Source of the DNA: Stutzerimonas zhaodongensis | Lineage (GTDB): Bacteria; Pseudomonadota; Gammaproteobacteria; Pseudomonadales; Pseudomonadaceae | Length of the DNA stretch: 64,000 nucleotides | Direction: 5' to 3' | NCBI RefSeq assembly: GCF_003696365.1 | Contig: NZ_RFFM01000006.1 | Span: 147,028-211,027, forward strand | In this document: positions 16,082-25,321 of the stretch, piece after piece | How the letters are laid out: each line of letters begins with the position of its first letter | Position numbering within the stretch: the first letter of the stretch is position 1 | Notes under the pieces: model-generated | Databases searched by the model: none | Seen by the model: the letters and a program-made list of their open reading frames with translations, nothing else | Told to the model about the DNA's origin: nothing | Position numbers and translations under genes: made by a program

Positions 16082-17626
16082 ATGAGTCGCACCCTCTGCG
16101 AGAAAATAGCTGGCATGGCCGAACTAGACTTGAACGAGATGACCCTGTTGGAGGAACCGCTACCGCGGCGGTTACCTTTCGCCTTCGCCCGCCGCCACGG
16201 CGTCATCCTGCTGGAGCGCCCGGACGGCATGCGTTTGTGCGCACGCGAGGGCGCGCCGTTGACTGCGCTGCAGGAAGCCCAGCGCGTCGCCGGCGGCCCG
16301 CTGGCAATGCAGTGGCTGGCCCAGGAGGAGTTCGAACAGGCGCTCAGCGCCGCCTACCAGCACGATTCCTCGGCGGCGATGCTGATGGTCGAAGGGCTGG
16401 GCGACGAGATGGACCTGCACAGCCTGGCCGATCAGATCCAGGAAACCGAGGACCTGCTGGAACAGGAAGACGACGCGCCGATCATTCGCCTGATCAATGC
16501 CATCCTCGGCGAAGCGATCAAGGAAAACGCGTCCGACATTCACGTCGAGACCTTCGAGAAACGGCTGGTCATCCGCTTCCGCATCGACGGCATCCTGCGT
16601 GAGGTGGTGCAGCCCAAGCGAGAGCTGGCAGCGTTGCTGGTGTCGCGGATCAAGGTCATGGCGCGCTTGGATATCGCCGAGAAGCGCATCCCCCAGGACG
16701 GCCGGATTTCTCTACGGGTCGGTGGTCGAGAGGTGGACATCCGCGTATCGACCCTGCCGTCGGCCAACGGTGAGCGCGTCGTGCTGCGTCTGCTGGACAA
16801 ACAGGCAGGCCGGCTCACCCTTCGCCATCTGGGCATGAGTGACCGTGATCGCAAGGTCATGGAACAAGCGGTGCAGAAGCCCCACGGGATCATTCTCGTC
16901 ACCGGCCCCACCGGCTCGGGTAAGACCACCACGCTTTACGCCAGCCTCGTCACGCTCAACGACCGCTCGCGCAACATCCTCACCGTCGAGGACCCCATCG
17001 AATACAACCTCGAAGGCATCGGCCAGACGCAGGTCAACACCAAGGTCGACATGACCTTCGCCCGCGGCCTGCGCGCAATCCTGCGTCAGGACCCGGACGT
17101 GGTGATGGTCGGCGAGATCCGCGACCAGGAAACCGCGGACATGGCAGTGCAGGCGTCGCTCACCGGCCACCTGGTGCTGTCGACGCTGCACACCAACAGC
17201 GCCATTGGCGCAGTCACGCGTCTGGTGGACATGGGTGTGGAGCCGTTCCTGATTTCATCCTCGCTGCTCGGTGTACTGGCCCAACGCCTTGTTCGCGTGC
17301 TGTGTAATGACTGCAAGCGCGCTTACGTAGCAGACGAGGCCGAGTGCGCGCTGTTCGGCGTCGACCCGAGCGAGGCGCCCACGCTGTACCACGCCGAGGG
17401 CTGCGATGTGTGTCGGCAGCTGGGCTATCGTGGACGAACGGGTATCTACGAACTGGTCATGTTCGACGACTCGCTGCGCAGCATGATTCATACCCGTGCG
17501 GCCGAGCAGGAAATGGTTCGCCATGCGCGCAAGCTCGGGCCGAGTATCCGTGACGATGGCCTGCGAAAGGTGCGTGAAGGCGTGACCACGATCGAAGAAG
17601 TGTTGCGCGTGACCCGCGAGGAATAA
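16082..17626 (+). CDS. gspE: Type II secretion ATPase GspE (XcpR-like)
   Basis: 514 residues from the first ATG; an ATG at 16115 ([10 protein letters not shown]) is an equally possible start and neither has a strong ribosome binding site. The N-terminal domain holds [14 protein letters not shown], the usual GspE N1 motif. The ATPase core has Walker [10 protein letters not shown] near residue 275, the Asp box ([10 protein letters not shown]), Walker B ([13 protein letters not shown]) and the His box ([12 protein letters not shown]). A tetracysteine zinc motif CNDC...CDVC lies at ~408-443. It powers pseudopilus assembly from the inner face of the membrane with GspL and GspF. First gene of the secretion operon. 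Confidence 0.96.
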   Translation: MSRTLCEKIAGMAELDLNEMTLLEEPLPRRLPFAFARRHGVILLERPDGMRLCAREGAPLTALQEAQRVAGGPLAMQWLAQEEFEQALSAAYQHDSSAAMLMVEGLGDEMDLHSLADQIQETEDLLEQEDDAPIIRLINAILGEAIKENASDIHVETFEKRLVIRFRIDGILREVVQPKRELAALLVSRIKVMARLDIAEKRIPQDGRISLRVGGREVDIRVSTLPSANGERVVLRLLDKQAGRLTLRHLGMSDRDRKVMEQAVQKPHGIILVTGPTGSGKTTTLYASLVTLNDRSRNILTVEDPIEYNLEGIGQTQVNTKVDMTFARGLRAILRQDPDVVMVGEIRDQETADMAVQASLTGHLVLSTLHTNSAIGAVTRLVDMGVEPFLISSSLLGVLAQRLVRVLCNDCKRAYVADEAECALFGVDPSEAPTLYHAEGCDVCRQLGYRGRTGIYELVMFDDSLRSMIHTRAAEQEMVRHARKLGPSIRDDGLRKVREGVTTIEEVLRVTREE

Positions 17627-17630
17627 GCGC

Positions 17631-17777
17631 ATGAGTTTCACTGGTACAAGGACCGCTACCCAGGCCATGACTGCGTTCGAATTCCCATTGCCGCCGTATG
17701 GCTGCGGCACCCGGTGTGATGCCGGCACGCAATTTTCGGCCGCGTTTCTGCGCCTGACATCGCTGGCAGACGGCTGA
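17631..17777 (+). CDS. Possible 48-residue small protein between gspE and gspF
   Basis: An ATG 4 bp after the gspE stop opens a frame of 48 codons (MSFTGTRTATQAMTAFEFPL...) whose TGA overlaps the gspF ATG (TGATG). The exact fit between two genes that normally abut is suggestive of translational coupling, but no family is recognised, there is no clear ribosome binding site, and it could be chance. Two Cys residues are present. Confidence 0.25.
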   Translation: MSFTGTRTATQAMTAFEFPLPPYGCGTRCDAGTQFSAAFLRLTSLADG

Positions 17778-18991
17778 TGGCGGCGTTCGAATACATCGCG
17801 CTCGATCCACGCGGTCGCGAGCAGAAGGGGCTGATCGAGGCGGACAGTCCGCGGCAGGCGCGGCAACTGTTGCGTGAGAAGCAGTGGTCACCATTGGAGG
17901 TCAAGCAAGCCAAGGCCAAAGAGGACACCGGCGGTGGTGGCTTCGCCTTTGGCCGAGGGCTCTCGGCGCGCGACCTCGCCCTGGTAACACGGCAGCTGGC
18001 GACCCTGGTTCAGGCTGCATTGCCCATCGAGGAAGCCTTGCGTGCCGCGGCGGCGCAGTCGACTTCGCAGAAAATCAAGTCGATGCTGCTGGCAGTGCGC
18101 GCGCGGGTGATGGAAGGGCACAGCCTGGCGGGCTCGCTGCGTGAATATCCATCGGCCTTTCCAGAGTTGTACCGCGCAACTGTCGCGGCCGGCGAGCACG
18201 CGGGGCATCTCGGATTGGTACTCGATCAACTGGCGGACTACACCGACCAGCGTCAGCAGTCGCGACAGAGGATCCAGCTAGCGCTGCTTTATCCGGTGAT
18301 CCTGCTCGTGGCCTCGCTGGCCATCGTGGTGCTTCTGCTTGGCTATGTGGTGCCGGATGTGGTGAAGGTGTTCGTCAACACCGGCCAGGCGCTTCCTGCG
18401 TTGACCACCGGGCTGATCGCCGTGAGCGAGGTGGTGCAGCAATGGGGTTGGCTGATGTTGCTGGGAATCTTCGCCGCCGGGTTCGCCATGCGGCAGGCCC
18501 TGCGTGACGAGAAGATCAAGCGGCGCTGGCATGCTTTCATCCTGCGTATCCCGCTGGTTGGGCGGCTGGCGCGGGCGACCAATACCGCGCGTTTCGCCTC
18601 GACTCTGGCGATCCTGACTCGAAGCGGCGTGCCACTGGTGGATGCGCTGGGTATCGCGGCGGCGGTAATCGCCAACCTGCGTATCCGCGACAAGGTGATC
18701 GAGGCGGCTCAGCGTGTGCGTGAAGGTGGCAGCCTGACCCGCGCGCTGGATGCCACCAACGAATTTCCGCCGATGATGCTGCACATGATCGCCAGCGGCG
18801 AGAAATCGGGTGAACTGGACCAGATGCTGGCACGCACGGCACGCAATCAGGAAAACGACCTGGCCGCGCAGATATCCCTCTTGGTAGGACTTTTCGAACC
18901 CTTCATGCTGGTTTTCATGGGGGCTGTGGTATTGGTGATCGTTCTGGCGATCCTGCTGCCGATTCTTTCTCTCAATCAACTGGTGGGCTAG
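17777..18991 (+). CDS. gspF: Type II secretion inner-membrane platform protein GspF
   Basis: 404 residues beginning [20 protein letters not shown], the standard GspF start. Two T2SF domains (residues ~70-195 and ~275-395) with repeated [20 protein letters not shown] helices, and three hydrophobic segments around 170-195, 220-240 and 375-400. It anchors the GspE ATPase in the inner membrane. The start overlaps the stop of the small upstream frame. Confidence 0.96.
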   Translation: MAAFEYIALDPRGREQKGLIEADSPRQARQLLREKQWSPLEVKQAKAKEDTGGGGFAFGRGLSARDLALVTRQLATLVQAALPIEEALRAAAAQSTSQKIKSMLLAVRARVMEGHSLAGSLREYPSAFPELYRATVAAGEHAGHLGLVLDQLADYTDQRQQSRQRIQLALLYPVILLVASLAIVVLLLGYVVPDVVKVFVNTGQALPALTTGLIAVSEVVQQWGWLMLLGIFAAGFAMRQALRDEKIKRRWHAFILRIPLVGRLARATNTARFASTLAILTRSGVPLVDALGIAAAVIANLRIRDKVIEAAQRVREGGSLTRALDATNEFPPMMLHMIASGEKSGELDQMLARTARNQENDLAAQISLLVGLFEPFMLVFMGAVVLVIVLAILLPILSLNQLVG

Positions 18992-18996
18992 TGAGC

Positions 18997-19431
18997 ATGA
19001 CGTTGAACCAACACAAGCAGAGGGGTTTTACCCTCATCGAAATCATGGTGGTGGTGGTGATCCTCGGGATTCTCGCCGCGCTGGTGGTGCCTCAGGTGAT
19101 GAACCGTCCCGATCAGGCCAAGGTCACGGTGGCCAAGGGTGATATCAAGGCCATCGGCGCCGCCCTCGACATGTACAAGCTGGACAATTACTCCTACCCC
19201 AGCACCCAGCAGGGCCTGGATGCTCTGGTGAAGAAGCCCGGCGGCAATCCGCAACCAAAGAACTGGAACCGCGACGGATACCTCAAGCGCGTGCCGAAGG
19301 ATCCATGGGGCAATGAGTACCAGTACCTCTCGCCAGGTACCCAAGGCCCGTACGACCTGTACTCCTACGGTGCCGATGGCAAGCAGGGCGGGTCCGAGCT
19401 GAACGCGGACATCGGTAACTGGGACCTCTGA
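18997..19431 (+). CDS. gspG: Type II secretion major pseudopilin GspG
   Basis: 144 residues with the prepilin leader [10 protein letters not shown] cut before [20 protein letters not shown], including Glu at +5. The C-terminal domain has the GspG calcium-site pattern ([25 protein letters not shown]). GTG at 18991 is an alternative start; the ATG at 18997 has better spacing from GGTGGG. It polymerises into the pseudopilus after processing by a PilD-type peptidase encoded elsewhere. Confidence 0.96.
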   Translation: MTLNQHKQRGFTLIEIMVVVVILGILAALVVPQVMNRPDQAKVTVAKGDIKAIGAALDMYKLDNYSYPSTQQGLDALVKKPGGNPQPKNWNRDGYLKRVPKDPWGNEYQYLSPGTQGPYDLYSYGADGKQGGSELNADIGNWDL

Positions 19432-19434
19432 TCG

Positions 19435-20010
19435 ATGCACCGGGCGCGCCGGGAGGGCGGCTTTACGCTGATCGAGTTGATGGTGGTGATCGTCATTCTC
19501 GGCAGCCTGGTGGGCTTGGCAGTGCTTTCGATGGGCAGTTCCAATTCGTCTCGGGAAATCCGTGATGAAGCGCAGAGGCTTGCGACCCTGATCAGCCTGA
19601 TGGCCGACGAAGCGGTGCTCGACAGCCGTGAGTACGGCCTGCTGATCAGTCAGGAAGGCTACCGGGTGATGCACTACGACGAGGCAGACTCCCGCTGGGT
19701 CGACGCTGGAGAGGGGAAGGCGCACCGGGCGCCGGACTGGATACGTCTGGAGCTGGAGCTTGAAGGCACGCCGTTGAAACTGGTGGCACCGATCAAGCGC
19801 GAGGACGATCCGATCGGCCTGTCCAAAAAGGGCGACCGTGAACGCCGCCGCGCTCCTCGCGTGCAGCCTCAGCTGCTCATCCTCTCGAGCGGTGAGCTTT
19901 CGCCTTTTACCTTGACCCTTTCCGACCAGCGCCCCGGTGGCGGTGGCTGGACCGTGTCCAGCGACGGTTTTCAAATGCCCCAAGCCGAGCCGCTGGAAAC
20001 TCGCCGATGA
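19435..20010 (+). CDS. gspH: Type II secretion minor pseudopilin GspH
   Basis: 191 residues with leader MHRARREGG cut before FTLIELMVVIVILGSLVGLA. The C-terminal beta-rich domain includes LLISQEGYRVMHYDE and LLILSSGELSPFTLTL, typical of GspH/FimT. It lies 3 bp after gspG and its stop overlaps gspI. Confidence 0.93.
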   Translation: MHRARREGGFTLIELMVVIVILGSLVGLAVLSMGSSNSSREIRDEAQRLATLISLMADEAVLDSREYGLLISQEGYRVMHYDEADSRWVDAGEGKAHRAPDWIRLELELEGTPLKLVAPIKREDDPIGLSKKGDRERRRAPRVQPQLLILSSGELSPFTLTLSDQRPGGGGWTVSSDGFQMPQAEPLETRR

Positions 20011-20414
20011 GTGCAGGTCGGTCCCAAGCGCGGGGTTTCACGCTGCTTGAAGTGCTGGTGGCGCTGGCCATCTTCGCAATCGTCGCCGCCGTGGTGCTCA
20101 CTGCCGCTGGGCGCAGTGTGAACAATGCCGGACGGTTGGAAACGCTGACGTTGGCGGGATGGATCGCAGACAACCGTCTGACCGAATTGCAGCTGTTACA
20201 GCCGGCTCCGGCAATGGGGCGCGAAGATCAGAACTTGGATTTCGGCGGCCGCAAGTGGCAGACCCTGAGCCAGGTGGAAACCAGCGGTACGCCGGGGCTG
20301 CTGCGTATCCAGGTCTGGGTCGCCGAGGTCGAGCCGCGGCGCAGGGGCAGTGATGGCTCAATCGAGCAGCGCGCCGTGACCAGCCTGACCGGCTTCGTCG
20401 GCGTCGAACCATGA
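20007..20414 (+). CDS. gspI: Type II secretion minor pseudopilin GspI
   Basis: 135 residues. The leader ends RG before FTLLEVLVALAIFAIVAAVV with Glu at +5. Length, the AGWIADNRLTELQL motif and gene position are typical for GspI, which initiates the pseudopilus tip with GspJ and GspK. It overlaps gspH and gspJ by 4 bases each. Confidence 0.93.
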   Translation: MSAGRSQARGFTLLEVLVALAIFAIVAAVVLTAAGRSVNNAGRLETLTLAGWIADNRLTELQLLQPAPAMGREDQNLDFGGRKWQTLSQVETSGTPGLLRIQVWVAEVEPRRRGSDGSIEQRAVTSLTGFVGVEP

Positions 20415-21157
20415 GCCGAGCCATTTATCCAATCATGAACGCCCGCTCCGCGAAGCGGCGCAGGATGCAGGGCTTCACTCTGCTCGAGCTGTTGATAGCC
20501 ATCGCCCTTTTCGCGCTGCTGGGCCTGGCGACCTATCGCATGCTCGAGTCGGTACTGCGCAGCGATGAAGTGATCCGTGCGCAGGAAACGCAGCTGCGGC
20601 AACTGGGCCGCGCCGTCTGGCGCCTGGAGCAGGACCTGATCCAGGCGGTACCGCGACCTGTGCGAGACGGCTACGGCGACGAGCAGGGCGCTTTTATCGG
20701 CCAGCTCGCGGGATTCGAGGGTGGCGCCACCGTTGAGCTTACCCGCAGTGGCTGGCGCAACCCCACCGGGCAGCGTCGTTCGAATCTTCAGCGAGTCAGC
20801 TGGCGACTCGCCGGCAGCAGCCTTGAACGGCAGTACTGGACGGTGCTCGACCGCGATCTGGACAGTGATGCTCAGGTGCAGCGGGTGCTTGATGATGTGA
20901 CTGAACTGCGCCTGCGCTACCTCGATGCGGAGAACAGCTGGCACGAGGAATGGCCCCCCTTCAGTTTTGGTCGCAGCGATCCGGGTGAAGAGGCGCGGCG
21001 TATGCCGGTCGCGGTCGAGGTTTCCTTCGACCACCAGCGTTACGGCACCATCACCCGCTTGCTGCGACTACCCGATGGTCCGACGCCCGAGCCCGAGTTC
21101 ATCCAGCCCGACTCACAGGGCGTGCCTGAGCCCGGCGGCGTGGGAGAGATGCAATGA
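20411..21157 (+). CDS. gspJ: Type II secretion minor pseudopilin GspJ
   Basis: 248 residues. A rather long leader of ~20 residues precedes the cleavage site QG before FTLLELLIAIALFALLGLAT. The start at 20411 overlaps the gspI stop (ATGA); ATG at 20435 would give a shorter leader. The C-terminal half has the GspJ pattern VSWRLAGSSLERQYWTVLD and VTELRLRYLD. Part of the GspI-J-K tip complex. Confidence 0.93.
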   Translation: MSRAIYPIMNARSAKRRRMQGFTLLELLIAIALFALLGLATYRMLESVLRSDEVIRAQETQLRQLGRAVWRLEQDLIQAVPRPVRDGYGDEQGAFIGQLAGFEGGATVELTRSGWRNPTGQRRSNLQRVSWRLAGSSLERQYWTVLDRDLDSDAQVQRVLDDVTELRLRYLDAENSWHEEWPPFSFGRSDPGEEARRMPVAVEVSFDHQRYGTITRLLRLPDGPTPEPEFIQPDSQGVPEPGGVGEMQ

Positions 21158-22134
21158 AGCGCGAGCGCGGCGTCGCGCTGATCACCGTGCTGCTGGTCGT
21201 GGCCATCGTCACGGTGGTCTGCGCTGGCATGATCGCCCGTCAGCAACTGTCGATCCGTGGCACCGCCAATCAGGCCCAGGCGCGCCAGGCGTGGCACTAT
21301 GCGCTTGGTGGGGAAGCGCTGGCACAATCGATTCTGCGCCGCGACCTGCAGGCGACCGAGGGCACCGGGCAACCCGCCGTGGATCATCTGCTCGAGCCCT
21401 GGGCGATGCCGCAGCCGGCGTACGATCTCGATGAAGGTCAGGGGCAGGTTCAGGTCCGTATCGAGGACCTGGCCGGGCGCTTCAACCTCAACAGCCTGGT
21501 GCAGGACCAACAGACGAACGCTGCGGCTCTGGCCCAGTTCCGTCGGCTACTGTTGCGCCTGCAGATCACCGAGCCCTATGCCGAGCGACTGGTCGACTGG
21601 CTGGACAGCGATCAACAGCCCACAGGCGAGTTCGGCGCCGAGGACAACGCCTATCTGCTGCTGGACCCGCCATACCGCACGGCAGGCACCCGCATGGAGG
21701 ACCTGTCGGAGTTGCGCCTGCTGCTTGGCATGCGCGATGAGGACTTTCAACGCATGGCGCCCTATGTCGCCGCGCTGCCGGCAAATATTCCGCTGAACGT
21801 GAACACCGCGAGTGCCTTGGTGCTGTCGAGTCTCGCCGACACCCTCAGCCCCAGCGCGGCTGAGTCGCTGGTAAAGCTCAGACAGGCCGCGCCATTCCGA
21901 GATACAGCCAGCTTCATGGCGCAACCGGCGCTAAGCGGTGTCCAACTGCAAGGCACCAACATTGCGGTAACCAGTCAATTCTTCCAGGTCATCAGCGAGG
22001 TGCGTCTGGCAGACCGCCGGCTGGCGCTGGTAAGCCAGATTCGGCGCGAAGAGAACGGGGACATCCGCGTATTGAAGCGCAACCTGGGGCAACCGCCACG
22101 ATTGCCCCGACCAACCAATAACGGAGATCGATAG
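21154..22134 (+). CDS. gspK: Type II secretion minor pseudopilin GspK
   Basis: 326 residues. The N-terminus MKRERGVALITVLLVVAIVT is the GspK leader and helix, which lacks Glu at +5 as is usual for this member. The core includes LAGRFNLNSLV and helical repeats ERLVDWLDSDQQPTG, EDLSELRLLLGM and PLNVNTASALVLSSL. It caps the pseudopilus. Overlaps gspJ by ATGA. Confidence 0.94.
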   Translation: MKRERGVALITVLLVVAIVTVVCAGMIARQQLSIRGTANQAQARQAWHYALGGEALAQSILRRDLQATEGTGQPAVDHLLEPWAMPQPAYDLDEGQGQVQVRIEDLAGRFNLNSLVQDQQTNAAALAQFRRLLLRLQITEPYAERLVDWLDSDQQPTGEFGAEDNAYLLLDPPYRTAGTRMEDLSELRLLLGMRDEDFQRMAPYVAALPANIPLNVNTASALVLSSLADTLSPSAAESLVKLRQAAPFRDTASFMAQPALSGVQLQGTNIAVTSQFFQVISEVRLADRRLALVSQIRREENGDIRVLKRNLGQPPRLPRPTNNGDR

Positions 22135-22137
22135 CCG

Positions 22138-23280
22138 ATGGACTGCCTGTTTCTGCCGCCCGATTGCGGTGCCCGGATCGACAGCGATACCCGCGTTTAC
22201 TGGCTGCCGGGCGAGGGTGAGGAGGGGTGGATGCCCCTGTCTAGCGTCATCGAGCAAGCCTCGGCAGCTGTCACGCTGATACTGCCGGCCGAGGTATGCA
22301 GCTCGTTCGCGGTCAATCTGCCGACGCGCAAGGCACGTTGGGTCAACCAGGCGCTCGCCTATGCGGTGGAGGAGCTGCTTGCAGAGAACGTCGATGACCT
22401 GCACCTGACCCACGGCGATGCGCTGGATGATGGCCGACGCCGGGTCATCGCTGTCCGCCGGCAATTGTTGGCCGACTGGCTAGAAGACCTTCAGGCTTTG
22501 GGCCTGACCATCGTTGCTATCCATGTCGATGCCGATCTGCTGCCGCGGGATGGAACGCAGTTGTTGGTCATCGACAACCGTGCCCTGCTGGGGGGCAGTG
22601 CCGAAGCCCGCCTGGCTTTCGACAGCAAGCAATGGCCGCATCTTGCCGGGCAATGCCCCGCTCCGCGTCACGGACACGGCACCTCTGCGCAATCGCCGGC
22701 GCCACTAGATGATTATCGACAGCTGGACGAACCATACCGTTTTCTTGCCTCGGGTCGCGCTGCCGCGCTGAACCTGGCTCAGGGCGACTTCGCTGTACAG
22801 GCGGCCGGCAGCGGGCTGGGGCAATGGAAGCCGGTGGCGCTGGTGCTGGTGCTGGTGCTGGTGGTGCAGCTGGTATTCAACCTGGTTCAGGCCTGGACCC
22901 TTGAGAGTCAGGCCGATCGTTATGCCGAAGCCAGCCGAGCCCTCTATACAGAGCTGTTTCCGGAAGACCAACGCATCGTCAATCTGCGCGCGCAGTTCGA
23001 TGCGCACATCGGTCAAAGCTCGGGAGGCTCGAGCGGATTCATGCGCTTGCTCGATGAAGTGGCATTGGCGCTTGCAGAAGGCATTCCCGTGTCGATCGGC
23101 CAACTCGACTACAACCAGTCTCGGGGTGACCTTGCCATGCAGGTCCGTGCCAGTGATTTTGCGGCGCTGGAGCGACTGCGCCAGCGCCTGGGGGAGACCG
23201 GCGAGCCTGTCCAGCTGGGTTCGGCCAGCCGCGACGGTGATGCCGTCAGCGCTCGTGTGGTGATTGGAGGTCGCGGATGA
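22138..23280 (+). CDS. gspL: Type II secretion inner-membrane protein GspL
   Basis: 380 residues. The cytoplasmic actin-like domain (~1-215) binds GspE; one transmembrane helix lies near 233-252 (PVALVLVLVLVVQLVFNLVQ); the periplasmic ferredoxin-like domain (~290-378) contacts GspM. It starts 3 bp after gspK and overlaps gspM by ATGA. Confidence 0.93.
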   Translation: MDCLFLPPDCGARIDSDTRVYWLPGEGEEGWMPLSSVIEQASAAVTLILPAEVCSSFAVNLPTRKARWVNQALAYAVEELLAENVDDLHLTHGDALDDGRRRVIAVRRQLLADWLEDLQALGLTIVAIHVDADLLPRDGTQLLVIDNRALLGGSAEARLAFDSKQWPHLAGQCPAPRHGHGTSAQSPAPLDDYRQLDEPYRFLASGRAAALNLAQGDFAVQAAGSGLGQWKPVALVLVLVLVVQLVFNLVQAWTLESQADRYAEASRALYTELFPEDQRIVNLRAQFDAHIGQSSGGSSGFMRLLDEVALALAEGIPVSIGQLDYNQSRGDLAMQVRASDFAALERLRQRLGETGEPVQLGSASRDGDAVSARVVIGGRG

Positions 23281-23789
23281 ACCTGAGACAACAGATGCGC
23301 GTGCGCCTGGCCGAATCACCGCTGTGGCTGCGCTGGCAGCGCTTGCAACCGCGCGAACGCATGTCGTTGACGCTGCTCGGCGCATTCCTGCTGGTGGTGC
23401 TGCTCTATGCGCTGCTCTGGCAGCCAGCGCAACAGCGGGCACGCGATGCTCAGGCCTACTTTCAGCAAGAGCGCGAGCTGCATGCCTACATGGAGCAGAA
23501 CACCGAGCTGGCGCGGCGGATGTCACGCAGCAATCCCGTCTCGCTCGCACCCGAGCAGCTTCAGGGGTTAGTCACTCAAAGCGCACAGCAGAAAGGGCTG
23601 ACCATCGAAAGTTTTGATTTTGGCAGCGATGGCAGCTTGCAGGTGACCTTGCCCAGCGCAGGCTACGGGACGCTGCTGCGTTGGTTCGATGAACTGCAAG
23701 CGGCTGGAGCGACGCTTGCCGAGGTCAGCCTCAGCCAGGTCGGAGAGGGGTTGGTGGATGCCCGGGTAAGCTTCCGTGCGGAAGGCTAG
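23277..23789 (+). CDS. gspM: Type II secretion inner-membrane protein GspM
   Basis: 170 residues. A short cytoplasmic tail containing LQPRERMSLTLLGAF is followed by one transmembrane helix (~33-50) and a periplasmic domain ending DARVSFRAEG. The pattern and position after gspL are those of GspM. It is the last gene of the operon; no gspN or gspO follows. Confidence 0.92.
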   Translation: MNLRQQMRVRLAESPLWLRWQRLQPRERMSLTLLGAFLLVVLLYALLWQPAQQRARDAQAYFQQERELHAYMEQNTELARRMSRSNPVSLAPEQLQGLVTQSAQQKGLTIESFDFGSDGSLQVTLPSAGYGTLLRWFDELQAAGATLAEVSLSQVGEGLVDARVSFRAEG

Positions 23790-23811
23790 GCTGCGGCGCC
23801 ATCGCCGAGAA

Positions 23812-23840
23812 GGTAGCGCCGCGAACGGCGCTACCCTTTG
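23812..23840 (+). terminator. Terminator after gspM
   Basis: A perfect 10-bp stem GGTAGCGCCG/CGGCGCTACC with a CGAA tetraloop is followed by CTTTGG, 23 bp after the gspM stop. The short T-run makes it a modest terminator; being symmetrical, it may also serve the convergent YbaK/HDOD gene. Confidence 0.65.
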
Positions 23841-23843
23841 GTC

Positions 23844-25247
23844 TCACTGCCCAGGCTGGATCTGCATGGCCAGGGCGCGCAAGGCGGCTTCCGCATCGAG
23901 CACCTTGTTCACCACATCGTTGGCCTTGTCGCGGCTCAGTCCGAGACGATCGAACAGTTCCTGCGGGATTTCGCTGTAGGGTCCGGAACCGATACCACGA
24001 TTACGCAGCAGTCGCACGGCGAGGCAAACCAGATTGGCGTGCCCGGCATGCTCGCCCTGGTAGTGTGGATCGTGCTGGAAACGCAGCGCCGTGGACAGCT
24101 CGTCCGGCATGCCCCAGTAACGCATCAACCACGCGCCGATCTGCTCGCGGGTGATGCCCAGCAGGTGCTTTTCGACAACGCTGTGGCTCAGGTGCGGGTT
24201 GACCTCCATATGCCGACAGATCAACGAGAAGTGCGGCGGGAATACATGGGCCAGAACCAGATAACCAAAGTTGTGCAGCAGGCCGGCCAGGTAGCTGATG
24301 CCTGCCTCCGGGCGTTGCGTGCGGGGGATAGCGCGGTTCAGCCCTTCGATCACCGCCGCGGTATAGATCGACTGCTGCCAGTATGGCGTCGCCTGTTGCG
24401 GTTGATCCTTGGGAAGGCTCAAGGTCTTGCCGAGCGCGAGGCCCAGCGCCAGGTTGATCACCAGATCGAAGCCGAGCACGCGAACAATGGCGTCTTCGAC
24501 GGAGCGGATCTTGCCGGGCGCGGCGTAGTAGGGTGAAGCGGCCCAGCTGACGACCTGAGCCGCGAGTGCAGGATCCGTCTCCACCACACCTGTGATGTCA
24601 TCAACCGACGCGTTTGGGTCTACGCGTAGCTTGATGATTTTCTGCGCAGTCTGCGCCAGCGGCGGGATCTCGATGGTTTCTTCCAGGCGCTTCTGGATAC
24701 GCCGGGCGGTAAAGCTTTCCACCGCCTGGCTGATTTCCGCGCGGTCTTCCTCCGGACGGTCGAGGTTGGGCTGGATATTGCTCAGCGGAACCGCGAATTG
24801 CCCGGCGCTGGCCTTGCTAAGCATTTGCTTGAAATCACTGCTGGCCACGGCGAGCAACAAGCCTGGCTGACCGGATTGGATCAGCAGCTCAGATTGCTGC
24901 AGCAAGCGTTCCTCATAGAGACAGGGTGAGCTGGTCAGCGGCGGTAGGCCCGGCAAGACCTTGAGGTCGTGCTTGGAAAGCATGCGGGTCAATCGATCCG
25001 GCTTGACTGCAATCAGCTGGCGCCCGGTCAGCTCGGCGAGGCGAGCAAGGTCGAGCAGGTGGTCCCGAGGGTAGAGCACCAGCAACGCGCCGATGGCGTC
25101 GTCGACCAGCACCGCCTCCATGCGCTGAGCCGGATCCAGGTCGGATCGCTCCTCGCAGGTGCGATAAGGCAATGCCAATTTGTCCAGCAGCTGGACGATC
25201 ATTGGCGGAAGCGAATTATGGTTATTGCTTTCGGCAGCCGTGTTCAT
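23844..25247 (-). CDS. YbaK-like (aminoacyl-tRNA deacylase fold) plus HDOD domain protein
   Basis: 467 residues. The N-terminal ~150 resemble a YbaK/ProX-type deacylase domain (IVQLLDKLALPYRTCEE, VLVDDAIGALLVLYPRDHLLDL), with some expected active-site residues not evident. An HDOD domain follows (~205-405: EIPPLAQTAQKIIKLRVDPN, DPALAAQVVSWAASPYY, ISYLAGLLHNFGYLVLAHVF). HDOD proteins are non-catalytic relatives of HD phosphohydrolases used in signalling. This two-domain architecture is common in pseudomonads but its role is unknown. It follows recG by 74 bp on the same strand. Confidence 0.85.
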   Translation of the reverse strand: MNTAAESNNHNSLPPMIVQLLDKLALPYRTCEERSDLDPAQRMEAVLVDDAIGALLVLYPRDHLLDLARLAELTGRQLIAVKPDRLTRMLSKHDLKVLPGLPPLTSSPCLYEERLLQQSELLIQSGQPGLLLAVASSDFKQMLSKASAGQFAVPLSNIQPNLDRPEEDRAEISQAVESFTARRIQKRLEETIEIPPLAQTAQKIIKLRVDPNASVDDITGVVETDPALAAQVVSWAASPYYAAPGKIRSVEDAIVRVLGFDLVINLALGLALGKTLSLPKDQPQQATPYWQQSIYTAAVIEGLNRAIPRTQRPEAGISYLAGLLHNFGYLVLAHVFPPHFSLICRHMEVNPHLSHSVVEKHLLGITREQIGAWLMRYWGMPDELSTALRFQHDPHYQGEHAGHANLVCLAVRLLRNRGIGSGPYSEIPQELFDRLGLSRDKANDVVNKVLDAEAALRALAMQIQPGQ

Positions 25248-25321
25248 GAACGTGTCCGTGTTATTCCCGATCGGCGCAGTATAGCCATACCGTTAGTGCG
25301 GTTTGAGTTTACCGACGAGCG

